This document shows, in pieces, positions 23,882 through 31,513 of a stretch of 64,000 nt of DNA. Positions within the stretch are counted from its first letter, which is position 1, and the number at the start of each line of letters is the position of its first letter. Under the pieces are notes generated by a model. That model was given only the letters and a program-made list of their open reading frames with translations. It was not told where the DNA came from and did no database searches. Source of the DNA: Streptomyces sp. NBC_00353 (lineage in GTDB: Bacteria; Actinomycetota; Actinomycetes; Streptomycetales; Streptomycetaceae); NCBI RefSeq assembly GCF_036108815.1, contig NZ_CP107985.1:3286001-3350000 (forward strand), given 5' to 3'. Position numbers and translations under genes: made by a program.

Positions 23882-24877
23882 TCAGCCCTCGATCTCCTTC
23901 GGGAGGTCCTTGTGCAGCTTCCGGGGCCGCTCCAGCGGCGGCTGCTCCGGAAGCCGATCCCAGGGGACCTGGCCCTTGCGCAGGTCCGTCCTGACCTTCT
24001 CGGCGAGCTTCTTCGTGTCGCGGCGGTTCATCATCGCGCCGACGGCGGCGCCGACCATGAACGGAATCAGGTTCGGCAGGTCGCGCGCCATGCGCTTCAT
24101 GATCTGCTGGCGCAGCTCCCGCTTCATCTGACCGCCCAGCGCCGCATTGATCGTCGTGGGGTGGCGGGCGTCGATGCCGCGCTCCTCCGTCCAGGAGGTG
24201 AGGTACGCGGTGCTGCGCTGGGTGAGGCCGCCGGGCGGGCGCTGACCGTAGACCTCGTGCAGTTCGGCCACGAGCTTCATCTCGATCGCGGCCACGCCGG
24301 TGATCTCCGCGGCCAGCTCGGCGAGCATGGCCGGCGGTACGGGCATCATGGCCGCCGCGCCGATACCGGCGCCCACGGTGGCCGTGCCCTTGCTCGCGCC
24401 CGCGACGAGTTTGTCGGCGAGCTCCTCGGGACCGAGTCCCGGGAACTGCCTGCGCAGGGTCGCAAGGTCGCGCACAGGGACGCGGGGAGCCGTTTCGATG
24501 ATCCGGTCGGCGATATGACCGATCGCCGCCCTGGCGCTCTCCCCGCTCTTGCGGACGCCCCGTTTCACTGATTGCAGACGGCCTGCCCCGGTCACGGGCT
24601 CCGTCCTGTCGACCTGCTGCTCGGCCCCATCGGCCGCGTCGACTGCTGGTGCTGCTACTCGTCCCGCTCGTGCCACCTCTGCCGCGATGGCGGCTTCAAC
24701 TGCTTCGAGCGAGGCCCAGCGGCCCCGCTCGTCGTCAGACTCGCCCGGAGAGGGTGGCAGGGCGGACCGCTCGGCAGGCGCTGCTACGCCTTCCACCGGG
24801 CCTGTACCGCCCTGATACGCCTCCGACGACCTCTTGCGCCACAAGCGCCGTTTCCGGAACGGTGTGTCGCCTGCCAC
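23882..24877 (-). CDS. Hypothetical protein with EcsC-like C-terminal region
   Basis: A 331-residue protein. The first 110 residues are charged and low in complexity; the rest contains Gly/Ala-rich hydrophobic stretches (VGAGIGAAAMMPVPPAMLAEL, LIPFMVGAAVGAMMNRRDTKKLAEKV). The arrangement recalls EcsC-family proteins, but that match is from memory and weak. It begins 12 bp after the DUF4193 gene on the same strand and is probably cotranscribed. Function unknown. Confidence 0.65.
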   Translation of the reverse strand: MAGDTPFRKRRLWRKRSSEAYQGGTGPVEGVAAPAERSALPPSPGESDDERGRWASLEAVEAAIAAEVARAGRVAAPAVDAADGAEQQVDRTEPVTGAGRLQSVKRGVRKSGESARAAIGHIADRIIETAPRVPVRDLATLRRQFPGLGPEELADKLVAGASKGTATVGAGIGAAAMMPVPPAMLAELAAEITGVAAIEMKLVAELHEVYGQRPPGGLTQRSTAYLTSWTEERGIDARHPTTINAALGGQMKRELRQQIMKRMARDLPNLIPFMVGAAVGAMMNRRDTKKLAEKVRTDLRKGQVPWDRLPEQPPLERPRKLHKDLPKEIEG

Positions 24878-24889
24878 GGCCGACCGAAC

Positions 24890-25186
24890 CTAGTCGCAGT
24901 CGCGGCAGATCGGCTGACCGTTCTTCTCGCGAGCCAGCTGACTCCGGTGGTGCACGAGGAAGCAGCTCATGCACGTGAACTCATCGGCCTGCTTGGGCAG
25001 AACCCTTACAGCGAGCTCTTCATTGGACAGGTCTGCGCCGGGCAGCTCCAGTCCTTCGGCCGCGTCGAACTCGTCGACGTCGACGGCGGACGCCGTCTTG
25101 TCGCTCCGGCGTGCCTTGAGCTCTTCAAGACTGTCCTGGTCGACGTCGTCGTCGGTCTTGCGTGGGGTGTCGTAATCCGTTGCCAT
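24890..25186 (-). CDS. DUF4193 small zinc-ribbon-like protein
   Basis: A 98-residue acidic protein of the DUF4193 family (mycobacterial Rv2699c type). The C-terminal third has CMSC, then HH, and CRDC at the extreme end, a C-x2-C...C-x2-C set that should bind zinc. The acidic N terminus (KTDDDVDQDSLEELKARRSD) is typical. The ATG at 25186 is in the conserved position. Its role is unknown; members have been proposed to be small transcription-associated proteins, but nothing here tests that. Confidence 0.85.
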   Translation of the reverse strand: MATDYDTPRKTDDDVDQDSLEELKARRSDKTASAVDVDEFDAAEGLELPGADLSNEELAVRVLPKQADEFTCMSCFLVHHRSQLAREKNGQPICRDCD

Positions 25187-25592
25187 TTGTCGCACTCCCC
25201 CTCTGGGTGTCTGCGGTGTCTCAGCGCACGTAACGCGTGAGAGGCCGGACTTGTGCCCGACCCGAGGCGGAGATTTTGCCTCACATCAAGGTCTGTTACT
25301 CAATCGACACCCGAGCGGACCTCTCGAGAGCGATCGGCTTGGGTGGCGAAGGGGACCGTACACGGTCCGAACGCCGTGCTTCACGAGCGCCACCCCGTGT
25401 ACTTCCCGTGATATCGACCCCCGAAAACCCCGACTTTTGCCGGATTTTTGGTGGGAGGCCTGATCACGGAGCGTGGATGGCCCGAAATTCGCACCTGTGA
25501 TCGATCACACACGGCCCTTCCGGGCACGGGTCCCGAAAATTCCGCTCAAAGCGAACAGGTCGATCTGGGTACGAATCGCTCGGACCAGCCTC
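25187..25592. other. Intergenic region upstream of DUF4193 with three palindromes
   Basis: About 400 bp with no supportable gene. It holds CTCTCGAGAG (25321-25330), GGACCGT-AC-ACGGTCC (25353-25368) and a perfect 14-bp palindrome centred on GATCGATC (25496-25509). A TTGAGT at 25303-25298 on the minus strand is a possible -35 for DUF4193. The right end abuts the stop of cutS. Confidence 0.5.
25496..25509. promoter_or_regulatory. Perfect 14-bp palindrome, operator candidate
   Basis: TGTGATCGATCACA is perfectly self-complementary. It resembles a CRP-type site, but the gap between TGTGA and TCACA is four bases instead of six, so a Crp site is unlikely. Its location about 310 bp upstream of the DUF4193 start and 84 bp beyond the cutS stop leaves its target unclear. 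Confidence 0.4.
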
Positions 25593-26828
25593 TCAGACAG
25601 GCAGGGTGACGCGCATCACGAGACCACCACCCTCACGGGGCTCCGCGATGATACGGCCGCCATGAGCGCGCGCCACGGACCGCGCGATCGACAGGCCGAG
25701 CCCGACCCCCTTGTCGCTGCCCGTTCGCTCCGTACGGAGCCGTCTGAAGGGCTCGAAGAGGTTGTCGATCTCGTACGCCGGCACCACCGGCCCGGTGTTC
25801 GAGACCACCAGCACAGCCTGGCCCGGCTGCAGCTCGGTGGTGACCTCCACCCAGCCCTCCTCCGGGACGTTGTAGCGCACGGCGTTCTGCACGAGGTTCA
25901 GCGCGATCCGCTCCAGCAGCACACCGTTGCCCTGGACGACGGCGGGCACGATCTCGCCGCGGAACTCCACGCCCTTCTCCTCGGCCTCGCCGCGCGTCTG
26001 GTCGAGCGCCCGGGAGGCGACCTCGGACAGGTCGACCGGTTTGCGCTCGATGATCTGGTTGTCGCTCCGGGCGAGCAGCAGCAGGCCCTCGACCAGCTGC
26101 TCGCTGCGCTCGTTGGTGGCCAGCAGGGTCTTGCCGAGCTGCTGGAGCTCGGGCGGCGCCTGCGGGTCGGAGAGATGGACCTCCAGCAGCGTGCGATTGA
26201 TCGCGAGCGGGGTGCGCAGCTCGTGCGAGGCGTTCCCGACGAACCGCTGCTGTGCGGTGAAGGCCCGTTCCAGCCGGTCGAGCATGTCGTCGAAGGTGTC
26301 GGCGAGCTCCTTGAGCTCGTCGTCCGGACCGTCCAGCTCGATCCGCCGGGACAGGTCCGTACCGGCGACCTGGCGGGCGGTCCTGGTGATCCGGCCCAGC
26401 GGGGACAGCACCCGCCCCGCCATGGCGTAACCGAAGGCGAAGGCGATGACGCTCAGGCCGACGAGGGCCAGCAGCGAGCGGTTCAGGAGCGTGTCGAGCG
26501 CCTGCTGCCGCTGATGGTTGACGCACGAGTTCATGGCCGCGTTGACAGCGCTCGGCGACGATCCCTCACCGGACAGGTTGCACACGTCGCTGGACACCTG
26601 GCCGCTCACGATCTTGAACGGCAGCTCGCTGCCCACGTGCAGGGCCTGTGCGGCCAGCATGTAGATGATCGAGAGCAGCAGGATGCCGGCGATCAGGAAC
26701 ATCCCGCCGTACAGGAGGGTGAGCCGTATCCGGATGGTCGGGCGCAGCCAGGGGTACGGGGGCTCCAGCTGTTTGGGGTCCCAGGTGGGCTTCGGGGGCG
26801 CCGTGGGTGGCGCCGGGGCGGCGGACAC
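25593..26828 (-). CDS. cutS: CutS sensor histidine kinase
   Basis: A 411-residue class I histidine kinase. A first transmembrane helix spans about residues 35-60, an extracytoplasmic sensor about 60-120, and a second helix about 125-150, then HAMP, HisKA (NASHELRTPLAINRTLLEV) and ATPase (NLVQNAVRYN, GLGLSIARSV) domains. The sensor has two Cys, in SDVCNLSG and NSCVNHQ, that could form a disulfide. The protein and its partner match the Streptomyces CutRS system, whose published roles include antibiotic and secretion-stress control. GTG start at 26828, 6 bp after cutR. Confidence 0.88.
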   Translation of the reverse strand: MSAAPAPPTAPPKPTWDPKQLEPPYPWLRPTIRIRLTLLYGGMFLIAGILLLSIIYMLAAQALHVGSELPFKIVSGQVSSDVCNLSGEGSSPSAVNAAMNSCVNHQRQQALDTLLNRSLLALVGLSVIAFAFGYAMAGRVLSPLGRITRTARQVAGTDLSRRIELDGPDDELKELADTFDDMLDRLERAFTAQQRFVGNASHELRTPLAINRTLLEVHLSDPQAPPELQQLGKTLLATNERSEQLVEGLLLLARSDNQIIERKPVDLSEVASRALDQTRGEAEEKGVEFRGEIVPAVVQGNGVLLERIALNLVQNAVRYNVPEEGWVEVTTELQPGQAVLVVSNTGPVVPAYEIDNLFEPFRRLRTERTGSDKGVGLGLSIARSVARAHGGRIIAEPREGGGLVMRVTLPV

Positions 26829-26834
26829 CGGCCG

Positions 26835-27488
26835 TCAGATCCGGTAGCCGGAGCCGGGCACGGTGACGATCACCGGCGGCTCCCCGAGTTTGCGGCGCAG
26901 CGTCATGACCGTCACCCGCACGACATTGGTGAACGGGTCGGTGTTCTCGTCCCAGGCCTTCTCCAGCAGCTGCTCCGCCGAGACGACCGCTCCCTCGCTG
27001 CGCATGAGCACCTCCAGCACGGCGAACTCCTTCGGCGCGAGCTGGATCTCGTGCTCGTCGCGGAAGACCTCGCGGCGGTTGGGGTCCAGCTTGATGCCGG
27101 CGCGCTCCAGGACGGGCGGCAGCGCGACCGTCGTACGGCGTCCGAGGGCCCGTACCCGCGCGGTCAGCTCGCTGAAGGCGAACGGCTTGGGCAGATAGTC
27201 GTCGGCGCCGAGCTCCAGACCCTCCACACGGTCGCTGACGTCCCCGGATGCGGTGAGCATGAGCACCCGGGTCGGCATGCCGAGCTCGACGATGCGACGG
27301 CAGACGTCGTCGCCGTGCACCAGGGGGAGGTCCCGGTCCAGCACCACCACGTCGTAGTCGTTGACCTCGATGCGCTCCAGGGCGGCCGCACCGTCGTACA
27401 CGACGTCGACGGCCATGGCCTCCCGGCGCAGTCCGGTGGCCACCGCATCGGCGAGCAGCTGCTCGTCCTCCACGACGAGTACGCGCAC
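26835..27488 (-). CDS. cutR: CutR response regulator
   Basis: A 217-residue OmpR-type regulator nearly identical in motif pattern to CutR of other streptomycetes. Receiver: VLVVEDEQ acidic pair, phospho-acceptor in VVVLDRDLPLVHGDD (about residue 51), Lys in YLPKPFAF. DNA-binding domain: LAPKEFAVLEVLMRSEG and NVVRVTVMTLRRKLG. The GTG at 27488 gives the conserved VRVLVVED start. It precedes cutS with a 6-bp gap, forming a two-gene operon. It is divergent from a 57-residue small protein gene. Confidence 0.92.
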   Translation of the reverse strand: MRVLVVEDEQLLADAVATGLRREAMAVDVVYDGAAALERIEVNDYDVVVLDRDLPLVHGDDVCRRIVELGMPTRVLMLTASGDVSDRVEGLELGADDYLPKPFAFSELTARVRALGRRTTVALPPVLERAGIKLDPNRREVFRDEHEIQLAPKEFAVLEVLMRSEGAVVSAEQLLEKAWDENTDPFTNVVRVTVMTLRRKLGEPPVIVTVPGSGYRI

Positions 27489-27712
27489 GGCGCTGTCCTT
27501 CCTTTGAAACTTCAGAACGTCCGAATGAGCGCACGGACCGTGATCCGGGCCGCTCAGCAGCACTGTCTGTGCGGCACCATCCTGCCCGCAACGCGTATAA
27601 ACCGGCGGTAAGGCGGCGCGGCACGACCTGCGGCTTCCGGGAATTCACCGGATTTCCGGGCCAGTTGAGGTTTCTCTGAGCCCGGGGCTGGGGAGGACGA
27701 ATTCACACCCGC

Positions 27713-27769
27713 GATCACGCCATGTATGTGGCACTCCACGGCCGCTCCGTCCCCCGGAGAGTGCGTGAT
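27713..27769 (+). promoter_or_regulatory. Large inverted repeat upstream of the 57-residue gene
   Basis: GATCACGC (27713-27720) pairs with GCGTGATC (27762-27769), and GCACTC (about 27730-27735) with GAGTGC (27758-27763), allowing a long hairpin with a bulged CCATGTATGTGG. It ends 77 bp before the ATG at 27847. The rest of the 27489-27846 intergenic region holds the divergent promoters, with no other clear feature. Confidence 0.4.
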
Positions 27770-27846
27770 CACCCGCCCTACCGCCCTCGGCGGAGGGAAA
27801 CCCGGGCACACCCCCGTGCCACCGACCCACGACGAGGGGGCGCACT

Positions 27847-28020
27847 ATGGACGCTTTCACCGCCGGTCTGCTGCAACGAATCAGGACCACCGAGTCCGAC
27901 CTCACCCGTGCTCGTGAGACGGGCGACGACTTCCTCGCGGACGTCGAGCAGGGAGAACTGGACGACCTGCACCGCCTGGCCGCCGAGCACGGCGTCGAAA
28001 TCGGCGCCACGGCCGTCTGA
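27847..28020 (+). CDS. 57-residue conserved-type hypothetical protein
   Basis: A small helical, acidic protein (MDAFTAGLLQRIRTTESDL, then ARETGDDFLADVEQGELDDL). GAGGGGG lies six to twelve bases before the ATG and a perfect 21-bp terminator follows the stop by 5 bp, which together make a well-formed single-gene unit. The sequence is amphipathic with no cysteines or membrane segment. I do not recognise a named family. It is divergent from cutRS. Confidence 0.8.
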   Translation: MDAFTAGLLQRIRTTESDLTRARETGDDFLADVEQGELDDLHRLAAEHGVEIGATAV

Positions 28021-28025
28021 GTCGA

Positions 28026-28071
28026 CGGCACAGGGCCCCGGCGTCGCTGGCGACGCCGGGGCCCTGTGCCG
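28026..28071. terminator. Bidirectional terminator between small gene and suhB
   Basis: A perfect 21-bp stem (28026-28046 with 28051-28071) and 4-nt loop between the convergent 57-residue gene and suhB. It is the strongest hairpin in the window. Confidence 0.9.
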
Positions 28072-28121
28072 TCCGTGAACGTCCGCCACAGCCCGTACCA
28101 GGGGCTTTACCGGCGGTGCTG

Positions 28122-28958
28122 TCAGTCGTGCCAGGCGCCCAGCTCCTCCAGCAGTGCCTGCAGGGGCTCGAAGACGCCCGGGCTGGCGGCCAGTGTCAGC
28201 TCGCCGTCGGCGGCCAGCCCTGGCCGCCCGCCGGTGCGAGCGCCCGCCTCCCGGGCGATCAGGTCACCGGCCGCGAGGTCCCAGGGGTGGAGCCCGCGCT
28301 CGTAGTAGCCGTCCAGCCGGCCGGCGGCGACGTCGCAGAGATCGATGGCGGCCGAGCCTCCGCGCCGGATGTCGCGCAGCTTCGGGATCAGCTGCTGGAC
28401 GACATCCGCCTGGTGCCTGCGGACGTCGGTGACGTAGTTGAAGCCGGTGGAGACCAGCGCCTGATCGAGCGGCGGCGCGGGCCGGCTGCGCAGCGCGGCA
28501 CCCTCGCCGTACGCCCCGCCGTTTGCGTACGCACCGCCGCCGAGGACCGCGAAGTACGTCTCGCCGCGCATCGGGGCCTCCACCACGCCCACGAGCCGCT
28601 CGCCCTCCCGCTCGGCGGCGATCGAGACGGCCCATGTCGGCAGTCCGTAGAGGTAGTTCACCGTGCCGTCGAGCGGGTCGATGACCCAGCGGACGCCGCT
28701 GCTGCCCGCGGAGCTGGCGCCCTCCTCACCGAGGAAGCCGTCCTGGGGACGGTGCTCCGCCAGGAAACCGGTGATCAGCTTCTCGGCGGCGATGTCCATC
28801 TCGGTCACGACATCGATGGGGCTGGACTTCGTCGCGGCCACGCCCAGATCGGCGGGGCGGCCGTCGCGCAGCAGCGCACCGGCACGCCGGGCGGCCTCCT
28901 GTGCGAGGTCGAGCAGTTCGGACAGGACGGGGTCGGTCACAGAAGACACAGAGGTCAC
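28122..28958 (-). CDS. suhB: Inositol-1-monophosphatase family protein
   Basis: A 278-residue inositol monophosphatase-family enzyme. The metal-binding residues are present: the Glu pair in FLGEEGA, WVIDPLDGTVNYLYGLP (Asp, Asp, Gly-Thr), and HPWDLAAGDLIAREAG near the C terminus. It dephosphorylates inositol or related phosphates, or fructose bisphosphate in some members. Several in-frame GTG codons make the exact start uncertain. It follows hemH by 15 bp on the same strand. Equivalent to Rv2701c in the conserved block. Confidence 0.88.
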   Translation of the reverse strand: MTSVSSVTDPVLSELLDLAQEAARRAGALLRDGRPADLGVAATKSSPIDVVTEMDIAAEKLITGFLAEHRPQDGFLGEEGASSAGSSGVRWVIDPLDGTVNYLYGLPTWAVSIAAEREGERLVGVVEAPMRGETYFAVLGGGAYANGGAYGEGAALRSRPAPPLDQALVSTGFNYVTDVRRHQADVVQQLIPKLRDIRRGGSAAIDLCDVAAGRLDGYYERGLHPWDLAAGDLIAREAGARTGGRPGLAADGELTLAASPGVFEPLQALLEELGAWHD

Positions 28959-28973
28959 AGCGGTACAGCGCTC

Positions 28974-30101
28974 CTAGGCGTAGGGACTGTCGGCGCCCGC
29001 GGCAGCGGGCTTCAGGGCACGGGCCGGGCAGCAGCCGACGGGACAGAGGTCGTGGCTCGGGCCGAGCGCCCCGAGCGCGCACCGCTCCACCGGGCGTCCC
29101 TGCTCGGTGGCGGCGCGCTCCAGCACCAGCTCGCGTACGGCTGCGGCGAACCGCGGGTCGGCGCCGACCGTCGCGGACCGGCGGACCGGCAGGCCGAGCT
29201 CGGCGGCCTTCGCGGTGGCCTCGGTGTCGAGGTCGTACAGGACTTCCATGTGGTCCGAGACGAAGCCGATGGGGGCCATCACCACGGCGGGCACGCCCTC
29301 CCCGTGGAGCGTCTCCAGGTGGTCGCAGATGTCGGGCTCCAGCCACGGGATGTGCGGGGCACCGCTGCGCGACTGGTAGACGAGCTGCCACGGGTGGTCG
29401 GTGCCCGTCTCCTCGCGGACCGCGTCGACGATCAGCCGTGCGACGTCGAGATGCTCGGCCACATAGGCGCCACCGTCACCGTGCGTCTCCTCGGGGCCGG
29501 AGGTGTCGGCGGCGGAGGTGGGGATGGAGTGCGTGGTGAAGGCGAGGTGGGCCCCGGTCCTGACGTCCTCGGGGAGATCGGCCAGCGACTTCAGGACGCC
29601 GTCCACCATGGGCCGTACGAAGCCGGGGTGGTTGAAGTAGTGCCGGAGCTTGTCGACGCGTGGCACCGGCAGCCCTTCGGCGTCCAGGGCGGCGAGCGAC
29701 TCAGCGAGGTTCTCGCGGTACTGACGGCACCCGGAGTACGAGGCATAGGCGCTGGTGGCGAGGACGGCGATGCGACGGTGCCCGTCGGCGACCATCTCGC
29801 GCAGGGTGTCGGTGAGGTACGGGGCCCAGTTGCGGTTGCCCCAGTACACCGGCAGATCGAGGCCGTGTTCCGCGAAGTCCTTGCGCAGGGCGTCCAGCAG
29901 GGCCCTGTTCTGGGCGTTGATCGGGCTGACGCCGCCGAACAGGAAGTAGTGCTTGCCGACCTCCTTGAGCCGCTCCTCGGGGATGCCGCGGCCGCGCGTC
30001 ACGTTCGCCAGGAACGGGACCACGTCGTCCGGACCTTCGGGTCCGCCGAAGGAGAGCAGCAGCAGGGCGTCGTAGGGAGCGGGAGCGCACAGATCGGACA
30101 T
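28974..30101 (-). CDS. hemH: Ferrochelatase (coproporphyrin-type)
   Basis: A 375-residue class II chelatase that inserts iron into porphyrin. In actinobacteria the substrate is coproporphyrin III (CpfC). The His in FTTHSIPTSA and the Glu/Asp in GFVSDHMEVLYDLD are the catalytic region. It carries the actinobacterial iron-sulfur Cys set: one in SGCRQY and a C-terminal cluster in HDLCPVGCCPA. The ATG at 30101 gives a start just before the conserved YDALLLLSFGGPEG. It is first in an operon with suhB and divergent from an MFS gene. Confidence 0.93.
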   Translation of the reverse strand: MSDLCAPAPYDALLLLSFGGPEGPDDVVPFLANVTRGRGIPEERLKEVGKHYFLFGGVSPINAQNRALLDALRKDFAEHGLDLPVYWGNRNWAPYLTDTLREMVADGHRRIAVLATSAYASYSGCRQYRENLAESLAALDAEGLPVPRVDKLRHYFNHPGFVRPMVDGVLKSLADLPEDVRTGAHLAFTTHSIPTSAADTSGPEETHGDGGAYVAEHLDVARLIVDAVREETGTDHPWQLVYQSRSGAPHIPWLEPDICDHLETLHGEGVPAVVMAPIGFVSDHMEVLYDLDTEATAKAAELGLPVRRSATVGADPRFAAAVRELVLERAATEQGRPVERCALGALGPSHDLCPVGCCPARALKPAAAGADSPYA

Positions 30102-30265
30102 GGGAACGATCCTGCCACCCGCCTGTGACAGCGCGTCGACCGACGTCCACCGGCGCGCCCGTAGAGCACCCGCCGCGGTGTCCTGCGCAGTTGGCCGCCC
30201 GTAAGCTGTAGCGGCCACCTTCACGCATTACACCCGCGCACGACCTCGCTGTACCGGAGCCCCGC

Positions 30266-31513
30266 TTGCCCAGTCCCTACCGCGCCATATTCGCCGCCCC
30301 CGGCACCAAGGGGTTCTCGGCGGCCGGCTTCTTCGGCCGGATGCCGCTGTCCATGATGGGCATCGGCGTGGTCACCATGGTGTCCCAGATCACCGGCCGA
30401 TACGGACTCGCGGGCGCGCTCTCCGCGACGCTGGCGATGTCGGCCGCGGTACTCGGCCCGCAGGTCTCCCGGCTCGTCGACCGGCACGGGCAGCGGCGCG
30501 TCCTGCGCCCCGTCACCCTGGTCGCGATCGCGGCGGTGGCCGGTCTTCTGATCTGCGCACAGCAGCGGCTGCCGGACTGGACGCTCTTCGTCTTCGCGGC
30601 GGGCGCCGGCTGCGTCCCCAGTGTGGGTGCGATGACCCGGGCCCGCTGGGCGGAGATCTACCACGGTTCGCCGCAGCAGCTGCACACCGCGTACTCGTGG
30701 GAGTCGATCGTCGACGAGGTGTGCTTCATCTTCGGGCCGATCGTCTCGATCGGCCTCTCCACCGCCTGGTTCCCCGAGGCGGGTCCACTGCTGGCCGCCG
30801 GTTTCCTGCTCGTCGGTGTCTTCTGGCTGACTGCCCAGCGTGCCACGGAGCCGGTGCCGCACCCTCGCGAGCAGCACAGCAGCGGCTCGGCGCTGCGCTC
30901 CCCCGGTCTTCAGGTGCTCGTGGCCACCTTCGTGGCGACCGGCGCCATCTTCGGGGCGGTCGATGTGGTGACGGTGGCCTTCGCCGAGGACCACGGCCAC
31001 AAGGCCGCGGCGAGCCTGGTGCTGGCCGTGTACGCGCTGGGGTCCTGCCTCGCCGGAGCCGTCTTCGGGCTGCTGAGCCTCAAGGGAAAGCCGGCCACCA
31101 GGTGGCTGGTGGGGGTGTGCGCGATGGCCGTGAGTATGATCCCCCTCCAACTGGCCGGGAACCTGCCGTTTCTGGCCGTGGCGCTCTTTGTCGCGGGCCT
31201 CGCCATCGCACCGACGATGGTGACCACCATGGCCCTCGTCGAGCAGCACGTACCACGCGCCAAGCTGACCGAGGGCATGACCTGGACCGGTACCGGGCTC
31301 GCCGTCGGTGTGGCGCTCGGCTCCTCGGCCGCAGGCTGGGTGGTCGACGCGTCCGGGGCTGCGGCGGGGTACACGGTGCCCGTCGTGGCGGGAGCGCTCG
31401 CGGCCGCGGTGGCGTTCCTGGGGTATCGCCGGCTGGCCGAGCCGGTTCCTACGGGGAGGCGCGGGGAAGATGACCGACACCTACGCACGGACGACGACGA
31501 GCGCGTGGCGTAA
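30266..31513 (+). CDS. MFS transporter
   Basis: A 415-residue major facilitator with about 12 predicted helices. Signature loops are weak, but PGTKGFSAAGFFGRMP, VSRLVDRHGQRRVLRP (loop 2-3 motif A-like) and ALVEQHVPRAKLTEGMTW are in order. The TTG at 30266 is preferred: it has GGAG upstream and gives the conserved PSPYRAIFAAPGTK start. Substrate unknown. Its last 44 bases overlap the start of the flavin oxidase gene in a different frame, so the two are cotranscribed. Confidence 0.82.
   Translation: MPSPYRAIFAAPGTKGFSAAGFFGRMPLSMMGIGVVTMVSQITGRYGLAGALSATLAMSAAVLGPQVSRLVDRHGQRRVLRPVTLVAIAAVAGLLICAQQRLPDWTLFVFAAGAGCVPSVGAMTRARWAEIYHGSPQQLHTAYSWESIVDEVCFIFGPIVSIGLSTAWFPEAGPLLAAGFLLVGVFWLTAQRATEPVPHPREQHSSGSALRSPGLQVLVATFVATGAIFGAVDVVTVAFAEDHGHKAAASLVLAVYALGSCLAGAVFGLLSLKGKPATRWLVGVCAMAVSMIPLQLAGNLPFLAVALFVAGLAIAPTMVTTMALVEQHVPRAKLTEGMTWTGTGLAVGVALGSSAAGWVVDASGAAAGYTVPVVAGALAAAVAFLGYRRLAEPVPTGRRGEDDRHLRTDDDERVA

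Noticed and set aside
25496..25509. A CRP-type binding site
   Set aside because: The half-sites TGTGA and TCACA are separated by four bases, not six, so it is kept only as an unassigned palindrome.
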